The position numbers and the translations under genes are program-made. Below, piece after piece: positions 24,000 to 34,200 of a stretch of DNA of 64,000 bases (the stretch's first letter is position 1; each line of letters opens with the position of its first letter). The notes below the pieces were generated by a model. That model did no database searches, was not told where the DNA came from, and saw only the letters and a list, made by a program, of their open reading frames with translations. This stretch comes from Carallia brachiata. Taxonomy: Eukaryota > Streptophyta > Magnoliopsida > Malpighiales > Rhizophoraceae. Location of the stretch: contig JADCRB010000064.1 of the NCBI GenBank assembly GCA_021464245.1, forward strand, positions 1,446,218-1,510,217, read 5' to 3'.

Positions 24000-25411
24000 C
24001 GATTCCAAAATATTTCTCTGGGCTTTACTGCGGGACTGAGCCTGGCCGATTGGAGACAAAAGATTTTTTTTTTTTATATTGTAATTTGTTTGCACATATT
24101 TGATAGGCTTACATTACATATTTTTTTCAGAAACAAAAAAAAAAAAAAAGAAAAAACCTTCTTGAATGATCCACTATCTAAGTATTAATAGACATTAGTG
24201 AAGCTTCAATGAAACCAACTACACCTGCTCTCAAATCTAAAACTTAATATTTGTATTTTAACTATAATCTTCAGATCCACTTAAGTGAAGACACCCCACA
24301 CATTTCAATTAGAAGAAAGTAATAAAATAGAAATTTAAACTTAAATCAACTAGGTAGATCATTAGTCTCGTCAAAAGCGATCAAACCGTGATGTAAACGA
24401 ATTAATAAAAAATAAAAAGAGAGAGAGAGAGAGAGAGAGAATTGAAGAGAGCTGCCAAGGACCAGATAACAAATTGCTCTTACCGTAACTGAAGAGCAAA
24501 TATAACACAATTACATCCCCCACGCTGACTAGCTTATGATTTGACTGTAAGAGCCTTGGACGTATTTTAACACGGGTAGCGAATACAAAGGCCTGCGGCA
24601 TGAAAATGGGCACACGAGTTGCTCTTACAACTCGCAATTGCAGTACGTTTTGTCTGGCTAAGTGCTCGAAGCTGAAATTGGGAAAAGTTGGAATTAGAAT
24701 TGTTTCATTTCCATTCGAATCAAATTCAACTCGAATGATCTTTCGACAATATAAAAAATAAAAATAAATAATGACTTAAATTTATTATATTAGTTATAAG
24801 CACCATTAACTACATTATCGACTTTCGTCACTTAGTGCACTGTTACCGACACGACCTTCATCTACAACGTCTGTCAAATAAGGTGTGATAAATATACAGT
24901 TATTAGAAATAGTAATTGTTTATCATGAAAAATAATTGCAACATAAACATCAATCAATTCTTGGAAATCGTATTTATGTGGTATTTAAAAATTGAATATT
25001 AAGTGACAACCGCAAAATTGGGTTTTTTTTTCCCCTCAAAGTAAAATGTGCTTTGCTTCCCTTGGCATCCGGGGTTCACAAGAGTGAAGAATGATGAATC
25101 CTTTGCTGCATCTGGTAAGAGATGACAAAGACAGAGCTTCCTCTGGCGTAAAATTCAATAAACATTGCTGTCTCTTACCTAGTACTGTAGCACCGCACGT
25201 CAGCAATCAACGACATAAAAGCCTGAATAAAATGACAAGTACGGAATGATAGATTTACCTTAAGATGCAAATGAAATAAACCGTAGTGGTGTCTTCATCA
25301 GAAGACAAATCAATGGTTTTAAAGCATTAAAAGTGGGAGAAAAAACACCAATCTCTGAAATAAAAAACACAAATCAACATCAACTATAGCGTAGCCTGAC
25401 AGCAAGGATAT
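24000..25411. other. Intergenic region between the retroelement remnant and SKIP
   Basis: AT-rich with poly(T)/poly(A) tracts near 24062-24148 and a (GA)11 microsatellite at 24419-24440. The SKIP 3' UTR lies at the right end. No gene is recognised. Confidence 0.4.
24419..24440. repeat. (GA)11 microsatellite
   Basis: Perfect GA dinucleotide tract in intergenic DNA. Confidence 0.9.
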
Positions 25412-27205
25412 CTAATGCCCTCTCTCGAATTTAATGTGAGTTCTACCAGATCCTCCCTCGTGCATTGATGATCCAGCACTAGCTTTCATTGTCCCACCAG
25501 TGCCAATCTTGTCTGTGGCTTTCCGACCCTCCTTCACATCAGTCAAAAACCGATCCAGACCAAATGGATCAGCTTCCTTGTCGAACTCAACTGGCCTGTC
25601 TCGCGGCCCAGCCCTCTCTGAAGTGCCGGTAAAACCCTTGTCAGGTTTGAACCGATCAGTCTTCATGATTTTATCCAATTGTTCATCTGCGTCTCCGTAC
25701 ATATCAGCATCAGCATCTTTCTTGGGACGGTAGATTGTTGAGAGAGTGTTTTGAGCGGTAAACAGGCCCTTATCATATATATTATATTGGTCATCCGTTG
25801 CAAAACCAGAATCCATTCCCTTGTCCTGGTTAAACAGTCTTTGGTCATATATAACCTCTCCTCTTCTTGCAGCTCCAGTAGAAGCCATATTAAGTGCAAT
25901 TTTCTCACTAATGTCACGGTCTCTATCTCTTGTAATCTTGCTCTTCTTACCCATTGCAGCATCCTTAGCTTCCAACCTTCTCTCCCTCTTCCTCTCTCGA
26001 CATCGTTCCCCCCGAATTTTCTCGCGCCGTAGGCGCTCCTCCCTTTCCTCCTTTGTCTCCCTGGGGGCATCATTCTCCCTTTCTCTCACCCGCTCATAAT
26101 CTCCTCTCATATCAACATCATCTATTGCCATCTTCTCAGATGGGATTGGAACAGAAGCTAGAGGTGCCACACCTGTTCTCTCAGCACGAGCTTTCTGAGC
26201 TAATGCACGAAGATCCTGATCTCTTTTCTCCTTCTCCTTCATCTTGACCTCCTTTTGAACTTTTGCTCTCATTTCAACAGCTTCTCTGGCCTTCTGCTCA
26301 GCAACATAAAGCGCTTCAGACAGCTTAGCAAAATTATCATTAATCTGAACATCCTGCAGACCTCTTCCATCGGCTGCCAAACGCTTATCCAGAGGTATGG
26401 TGTAACCTTTAGGATTTTTCCAATTCGAGATACAAGGAGGGATTTTCCAATCCTGCTGATCTTTCACAGTCACAGGATGGGGTGGGGAGTGCATGACTGG
26501 CACAGGTGGCGATCCAGAAGCCCTGGGAACCCTTTTGTGCTTGAATTTAGGTGGCTCAAGTGGGTCCACTGGCATCTCCACCATTCTGATAATCCTTTCT
26601 TTTGCACCAGAGTTGAATGCCGCTGACTGCTGAGACGGCTTATATTTAATATACTCAGAATCTGAAGACTGTTTAGCCACATTCTTTGGCTGCGCTGCAC
26701 TCAATCTAACATTCACAATCTTTTCAAGTGCAGCTTTTGTTTCCAGTGTTGTTTCCTCAATCTCCTTCTGCAGATCTTCATCCTCAGCCGACTCTTCCTC
26801 ATTCTTCAAAATCTTTGGAATAAGGTCTTCGTGCTGGGAATAAACAATCTTCTTTGCATTCTCATTTTGCTTAACAATACCATCATAGGCTATGCTGCCA
26901 TGAGCATCAACCGTCACAGGCAGAATCTTCGATCCGGGTTTCGCAGATTTATCCCTACCCATATCAAGAGGGTACTGAGCAATATGAATCTCAGGAAAAG
27001 CACCCCCATCTCCGAAATCGTCTATTTTCCGAGGAACAAAACCAGCACGCTTCAAGTAAGGAGGCACAGGATTATATTTAACCGCAATAGATTGCTGTGC
27101 CTCATATAGAGAGAATCTCTGCTTAAACCAATGGTCATTTGAATGATCGTAATAGGAAGTAGTAATTGACTTCGCTGGAGGCAAGAGATCCTTTAGAGCT
27201 GCCAT
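25412..27205 (-). CDS. SKIP: SNW/SKI-interacting protein (SKIP), spliceosome and transcription factor
   Basis: A single coding exon of 597 aa starts MAALKDLLPPAKS. SKIP is a nuclear protein that joins the activated spliceosome (Prp45/SNW1 family) and also acts as a transcriptional co-factor; in plants it affects clock and flowering splicing. The N-terminal YNPVPPYLKRAGFVPRK region is at about 44-60. The SNW domain spans about 180-340 with the signature SNWKNPKGYTIPLDKRLAADG at about 260-280. A charged Arg/Glu/Lys coiled region follows, and the C-terminus is conserved (YDQRLFNQDKGMDSGF, EADPFGLDRFL). The 23 extra codons back to 27274 read through an intron acceptor (ctcgcag|CTATTTAGG before the ATG), so I place the start at 27205. 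It is head-to-head with the STT3 gene. Confidence 0.97.
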   Translation of the reverse strand: MAALKDLLPPAKSITTSYYDHSNDHWFKQRFSLYEAQQSIAVKYNPVPPYLKRAGFVPRKIDDFGDGGAFPEIHIAQYPLDMGRDKSAKPGSKILPVTVDAHGSIAYDGIVKQNENAKKIVYSQHEDLIPKILKNEEESAEDEDLQKEIEETTLETKAALEKIVNVRLSAAQPKNVAKQSSDSEYIKYKPSQQSAAFNSGAKERIIRMVEMPVDPLEPPKFKHKRVPRASGSPPVPVMHSPPHPVTVKDQQDWKIPPCISNWKNPKGYTIPLDKRLAADGRGLQDVQINDNFAKLSEALYVAEQKAREAVEMRAKVQKEVKMKEKEKRDQDLRALAQKARAERTGVAPLASVPIPSEKMAIDDVDMRGDYERVRERENDAPRETKEEREERLRREKIRGERCRERKRERRLEAKDAAMGKKSKITRDRDRDISEKIALNMASTGAARRGEVIYDQRLFNQDKGMDSGFATDDQYNIYDKGLFTAQNTLSTIYRPKKDADADMYGDADEQLDKIMKTDRFKPDKGFTGTSERAGPRDRPVEFDKEADPFGLDRFLTDVKEGRKATDKIGTGGTMKASAGSSMHEGGSGRTHIKFERGH

Positions 27206-27740
27206 CCTAAATAGCTGCGAGGGGAAAAAGGAAGAAGGCAAAAAAAAAAAAAAAGGAACTAAATCAGTGCACACCGATTAAGTTTTAAAAAATTACAAGG
27301 GCAAATACACGAATCTTCTTGATCTTAATAGATGCAAAACAAACCACCCTAATTCTGTTATATAATAAGGATATTGCCTAATAACAGTTTTAAGCTCAAA
27401 TTCAATGAGATTTGAACTGAATACCGCCACCAAATATCATTGAATTTGATTTGAAGCTCAAAGCTAAGTCGGTTCAATAAACCCTAAAAAGAAGATTAAA
27501 CGAACGAAAATAGGAAAAAAGGCGCACTTAATCCCGAAAAGTACGGAGTCGAATCGGCTCTCGAATCACTGATCTGAATCAATTTTAATGGCAATTAAAG
27601 AACAAATTGCGTGCACGGATAAAAACAGACGGCGGGATGTCGCCGGAGAAGAGGAAAGAAAAGCTTGGCCGACGGATCGCCGGGGAGAGCCAGAGGGAGC
27701 GGGGGAATAGGGTTTTCGAATTGTGAGAGCTCTATTTATA
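27206..27740 (-). promoter_or_regulatory. SKIP leader (with intron) and TATA box
   Basis: A pyrimidine-rich acceptor ending ctcgcag lies 9 nt upstream of the SKIP ATG, so the 5' UTR is spliced. A minus-strand TATA box (tataaata, 27733-27740) predicts transcription start near 27700-27710. The leader exon would lie within about 27600-27705. I could not pick the donor with confidence. Confidence 0.6.
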
Positions 27741-28259
27741 GAGAGACGGGGGCTGTCCTACCCGGATTAGAAAAGGAATCCGAATTCCGAATCCACCAAT
27801 TAGGGAGACCCGGGTGGTTGCGGTCTTGTGTTCGTGTGGGGTAACGAGTTCGAGACTGAAAAACAACAGAAAAAGAGAATGAGTTCGAAAATAGAGAGAA
27901 GGTCGGACACCTACATTTAACAAATAAAATTATGCCACGTGGCTGTCCCGACTACGTCATCCAATCGGCCAATGTTAATACAAAAGGAGACAATTGTCAA
28001 TCTCACCGAGGGTTTGAGGGCCATTTTCGTAATTTTGAGATTTAAGTCGCCAGTCAGTAGTCACCCAACTCCTTCTCTCTGAGAGACTTGGAAAAAAAAA
28101 AAGAAAAAAGCGAAAAGAAAAAAACAATATATCTTTAAATTCTCGGCGACCTAAAAAGGAGCCATTATATTTGCACAAACGAACACACAAACACAAGTTC
28201 TTCGCTTGATAATCTTTCCTCTTGGCCGGCTCTCGCTTGCTCTGTCAGTCTCTGCGGTT
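27741..28259. promoter_or_regulatory. Shared divergent promoter of SKIP and STT3
   Basis: About 520 bp separate the SKIP TATA box from the STT3 start codon. The block includes a palindromic G-box gccacgtggc (27934-27943), a bZIP-type tacgtca (27953-27959), and CCAAT motifs at 27961-27965 and about 27969-27973, clustered within 40 bp. No TATA box is evident on the STT3 side. Which gene these sites serve cannot be told from sequence. Confidence 0.55.
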
Positions 28260-31200
28260 ATGTCAACGGCGGGTCCAGAGAGCACCAATGGCTCGACAAC
28301 CTTGCGGAACGCCTTCGGCGGCGTTTTGTCATTCCTCATCCTCCTCCTGATCGGAGTTCTGGCTTTCTCGATCCGCCTCTTCTCCGTAATTCTCTGGAAT
28401 TTTCTAGATCTGATCGTCAAAACTCTATTTGCATTCCAAAAATTGCCATTTTTTCGCCGTGTAAAATAGTCCGAACGTCGCCACTGATACATTCTTTGGA
28501 TGACAAGTGAACGAAATTACAATTTTCCGTTCCGTTTTTTTTTTTTTTTTTGTTTTTTGTGTTCGTTCATCCTTTTCGTTTCTTTCCTTCTTTTATTTTC
28601 CTTATTTTATTTTATTTTCTTTTTTTTAATTAAATAATTTTTTCGAATAAATACGTTGACTTCACTTGACTTGGCTGGCTCGGCCTTGTGGTGTATAGTG
28701 TTTTTTTAAGCTTTATTTTCGCAAATAATCTTGAATCTTGGTTGTTGCAGTTTCTTTTGGTAATTTGAATTATCTTGAATCTTGATTGCCAGCATAGTGT
28801 CCATTTCCGTGTGCTATTAGTTAAGCTTTATTTTGACCTATCAAAAGAAAAAAAAATAAAAAAAGTTAAGCTTCATTTTAACAGTTTTTTCTTTTTTTGG
28901 CAATTTGAATTATCTTGAATCTTGATTGACTGTGTTGGTGTTGATTTATGTGTCTTATTAGTTTTTCTATTTTGTGACGGTGAAAATTGGTCTGCAGGTT
29001 ATAAAGTATGAGAGCGTTATTCATGAGTTTGATCCTTATTTCAATTACAGAGTCACTCAGGTTCACTCACATTCCCGTGCTTAAATTGCTAATGAAGATC
29101 AAATTATTTTTTGCTTGAAATGTAACCTATTGCTTGCCTCGACTCCAAGAACTGTAGGAGTATGGAAAGGATGATAGGTTTAATTGTTTTTTGGTTTCAG
29201 TTTTTGACAAAAAAAGGAATATACGACTTCTGGAATTGGTTCGACGATCGAACATGGTAAATTTGAACTTTAGAGTTCTCTGTTTCTTATTGTGCTTACA
29301 TGAATCTTCTAAGTTCAAAGTTTCATTCTACCTGACTGAAGGTATCCTCTAGGCCGTGTGATTGGTGGAACTGTTTATCCTGGGTTGACCTTGACAGCAG
29401 GCACAATGTGGTGGTAAGTATCTTTAACATAACAGTTAGATGTATTCTCCCTGATTTTCTTGCATGGAATTGATTTTTCATTTTTGTGTGCTCACTCTTA
29501 CTCATACATCTGAAGTAGCGTGTATTAGTAAGCCTGATGTTGGGCAAATTTCTCAATTCTTAACTCTTTAATGTCAGGATTTTAAACTCTTTGAACATTC
29601 CTCTGTCTGTTGAGACAGTTTGTGTATTTACTGCACCAATTTTCTCTGCGTTTGCTTCATGGGCAACTTACCTCTTGACTAAGGTTTGTATTATGTCCTG
29701 ATTGATGCATTCCTTGCTTTATATTGACATCAGTTTTGCTGACGATATTTGATTGCTTTTTGGTAGGAAGCTAAGGGCGTTGGGGCTGGATTGACAGCAG
29801 CAGCTCTTTTGGCCATGGTAAATTATGCAATAGAGATATGTGTGTTGATGAACTGTATTGCTGCTTCAGTTGAATTTCTAAGTAGCATATAATTTCTCGT
29901 GACTAATCATTCTTGGTATCATCATGCAGTACTACCCCTAGTTTACTCCCATCTAGGTCTTTTTCCCTAGGTTTTTCTTGCTGCTTTAATTCATGCTTTC
30001 AGCATTCTACTGTAATCCAATGTAGTTTTGCATATGTTAAAGTAGTTCATCAAACTTTCACAAATAGACTACAATTTGTCCATCTTTCATCATTACAATT
30101 GAGCGACTTTTCAATATTCATCATAGATGGACTAAATGTGGAAGTCAGTGTTATCATAGATGCATCCCCATGCAGTTGGGTCCAGGGAGGCAAGGTACAT
30201 GTTTCCTCATGAATACATGATTTAGAAAGACATGCATGCCTTGTTTTTTAAGAGGGATGCTAATAAGTTTTTGACTGTGGGTAACAGGATTGTAAGCCAA
30301 TGTGAAACATATGATTGGGTTGATCTTACCTAGTTTAAACTGCAATGCTGCCTGCATAAAGCTGCACTTGTTAATATGTTTCATGTGCTAACTCTACAAA
30401 TTGCCTTTTCCCCAATTTTAATTAATATTTCAAAAATTGCTGCGGAAATAAGCCAGTATGGTCTTTGATATGCATCTGTAGATGTGATATGCACTGTTCT
30501 AGTGCCTTTACAAAGTACAAAAGGAGAGTCAAACTGCTTGCTTATATACCTTTTATTGCAGGTTCCCTCATATATATCTCGGTCAGTGGCTGGCAGCTAC
30601 GATAATGAAGCTGTAGCTATATTTGCTTTGATCTTCACTTTTTATCTTTATATAAAGGTTAGATTTTAATAAACTAAAGTAAATTCAGCTCTTTCATGCA
30701 ACAACTATTTGTTGAGTGAATAGTCAAGCCCAATGAAGTTTGCTGTCTCAACTAAACTTTTATGGATTTGTAGGTTACCATGGTAATTTATGTTTGTTGT
30801 CTGATTCTTTGCCAGCTTTTATTTTGTGCTGTTTGCAGACTCTGAATACAGGATCTCTCTTTTATGCAACTTTGAATGCTTTAGCATACTTTTACATGGT
30901 AAGCTATGTGCTAATTTTACTTGGCTTTGTCCTATTCTTCACTGTACTTGATTTTACATGGTAAGCATACTTTTACACGGTAACCACTGTATTTGTTTTG
31001 TCTTCCAGGTTTGCTCGTGGGGAGGGTATACCTTTATAATTAATCTTATTCCAATGCATGTCCTTCTGTGCATTTTAACCGGCCGCTACTCATCTCGGCT
31101 GTACATTGCCTTTGCTCCCCTTGTAAGTATCTGTGATACCCATGTGACTTTGATTGTAGTGGAGAAATGAAATTGTCAATGGTTATTACTGCATGTCAAT

Positions 31201-34200
31201 TTTGCTACTCATTCATGGTTGTTAAAGGTGTACCTAGGCTCAAGGATGAATGACTTTAGTAGTGTGTGCTTTTAGCTCAGGCATGCAAATGGTAATAAGG
31301 ATCATCTTTTATTCATTGGAAGATTCATATTTGCATTTGCAGCATACTACTGTGGGCAAGACTGCCCATAAGAAAACATGTCTAGACAAAAAGTAAATAA
31401 ATAAGGAAAGCTTTTTTTTTTTTCCTCTTTTCGAATAATCAAAGAGAAGAAACCTATTCTAACCAAGTTAAGCTCTATCTCTCTTGTTCTGTGCATTTTG
31501 ATTCTTCTTCTGTCCCTATTCCTCCTGCGCCTTAAAAATAAAACCTGATGTGTCCATCAGGTGGAACCATGCAGATGCAGTTCACATTGATTAGGGTTAT
31601 TGGGTGAACTGAGGAATATCTGTAGTTGTCTCAGGCTGTTTGAAGGATTGTTAGGCATGGATAAAGTTTTGAAAGTTTGTTACTGAATTTAAGCATATCT
31701 AGTGTTTTGGCATATAGGCTGGCATCTCTATGGTTTACTGAGTATGCCTATGGTTAGTGCCTGATACATGGGCCCAAAGATAATCCAAAAAAAAAAGTAT
31801 CATCTAAAAATAATCTTTCTTGTAAGCATAAAAGAACTGTGAGCATTTATTGTTTAAGATATTCTGTTAAACAGGCATAGGTGAATTTTGATCATGTTAC
31901 AGGTTGCACCATGCTTTTTTTTTTTGGGGGGGGGGGGGGGGGGGGAGGGTGTGCACATGTGTGTTTGTGTGTACTCTGTTAGTAGCTGTTGTTCAACAAG
32001 TTGTGGATTAATTTTGTTTTTTTTATTCAGTTGACATTATTTTAACTGCTTTTTACTTCATTCATTTGTCTTGTGGGTGGGTTAGGTTTTCACTCTCTAT
32101 ACATGTTTGACACACGTATATGTGCCTTATCCTGAGTTGTTAAAAGAAGTATTGAGTCCCAATAAGTTCCTATTGGGTACCAACATTCAGGACTATTTTT
32201 CATGAACTTATATGTGGTAATTTGCATTATTAGAAATCAAAATCATGCATGGGCTATCTCTGTAGGAATTGACGTTCCTTACACTTTTCAAATTTGACTT
32301 CTGAATGCAGGTGGTTTTAGGAACACTGTTAGCTGCTTTGGTGCCTGTTGTTGGCTTTAACGCAGTCATGACATCTGAACATTTTGCATCATTTTTGGTA
32401 AGCCTCTCTAAAGCATAGTTAACTCCAACAGTTTGCACGGTCTATAGTAAAATTTTTTTGTAGTCTCATTTTCCTTGGACAAAGAATCTTTTGGGAAGAA
32501 GTCAAACACGCATTGAGGCCTCAGACTTGGTCTCATCTCTATATATTATGTTCCACTTCTCAACATATTCTGCTTGTTCCTCCTAGTAGAGCATATGCTG
32601 GTCCTTTCTACTGCTCCTTGCGCTACTTAAAGTCTCTTATGAGTCTGGTCATCCTATGCTGCCTTTCAAGTTGCCAACTCACTTCAAAATCTCATTATAG
32701 GACCAAATTTTATCCTTATGTGGTTCGACTGTACTTGTATTTGCTTCAATCTGCTTTTTTCTTCTTATTAACAGGTCTTCATTATCCTCCATGTGGTGGC
32801 TCTTGTATATTATATCAAAGGGATTCTCACCCCAAAAATGTTTAAAGTAGCCGTTACACTTGTTATATCTGTTGGCATGTAAGCTTCTGTAATCAGCTTT
32901 CATTTATGTTTTGGCCATTGTAGAGTTGATATCAAGTGCCATAGCATAATTGTATGATGAATAGATATTGAACCTATAATTCTTAGTGTTTCATTCACTG
33001 TTTTAACAGAGGATGAAACTGATATTCATACTTTGGTCTATGTATTCTTCAGGGTTGTGTGCTGTGCTGTGATAGCAGTTCTGGTAGCATTGGTAGCTTC
33101 CAGCCCAACAAAGGGTTGGAGTGGAAGAAGTTTGAGTCTGCTTGATCCGTAAGTGCTCAGTGTCATCATTGCTGTGTGTACTGTAGACATCCTGAATTAG
33201 TGTTGTACAAAGGCAGGAAGATGTTATAGGCGAGGATTTAATTTATCTTATGCGACCCACGGAGGGCAACCTGACCTCTTCAGTCCATGTCATTCATGTT
33301 CTTGGGTTGGCTCTATCTGGCCTCAAGTCAAACTATCTCACCTTCATGTCTCTCTTTCTCTTTACTTCCAATTTCAGGAGACCTCATGACATGCTTATCT
33401 ACATCTCACAACACCTTGTGACATGCTTATTTTTCTGTTAATTGGTTACTCCACAAGAGACCATCAAATGTGAAAGTTTTAGTCAACGGTGTGATGGATT
33501 AGTTAATTTGTCTATCTTTGTAGGAGTAATGTACCTCTGTTGTCTTTTAAGTTGTTTAAATTTCTTTCTCATGATTATCTCATTATGACAGAACCTATGC
33601 AAGCAAGTATATCCCAATTATTGCTAGTGTCAGTGAACATCAGCCACCTACTTGGCCGTCTTACTTCATGGATATCAATATTCTGGCTTTCTTAGTTCCA
33701 GCTGGGATAATTGTAAGTTATTTTCTTATGCATATATGCCTGCTTAGTGGTATCATTGTGCTAAACATTTGTTACATGTTGTGTTTTATTTGTTCACAGG
33801 CATGCTTTCTGCCTTTGTCTGATGCAAGCTCCTTTGTTGTGCTTTATATTGTGACATCTGTGTACTTCTCTGGAGTCATGGTGAGGATAACCTTGGGATG
33901 GCTGGTTTCCCTTTGTATCCTTTCTTTTCTCTGCATATAATCCAAGTGGCCATTATGTTTTGCAATTTTAGGTGCGCCTGATGCTTGTACTTGCCCCAGC
34001 AGCGTGCATCACATCTGGGATTGCCCTTTCTGAGGCTTTTACTGTTTTCACACGATCAATCAAGTTTCAGTTACCCGGACTGTCATTGGGTTCCCAAGTT
34101 GAGGTAAGATTGCTACATTATCTCTGCACTTCTGGCTCATGCTTCAACACCTGTCATGAGTTCATTTAACTTAAAGATTTAGTTTAGGTTTAACATTTTC

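Noticed and set aside
27206..27274. N-terminal extension of SKIP by 23 residues
   Set aside because: The extension crosses a clear intron acceptor and starts upstream in a T-rich tract; family members start MAALK-like.
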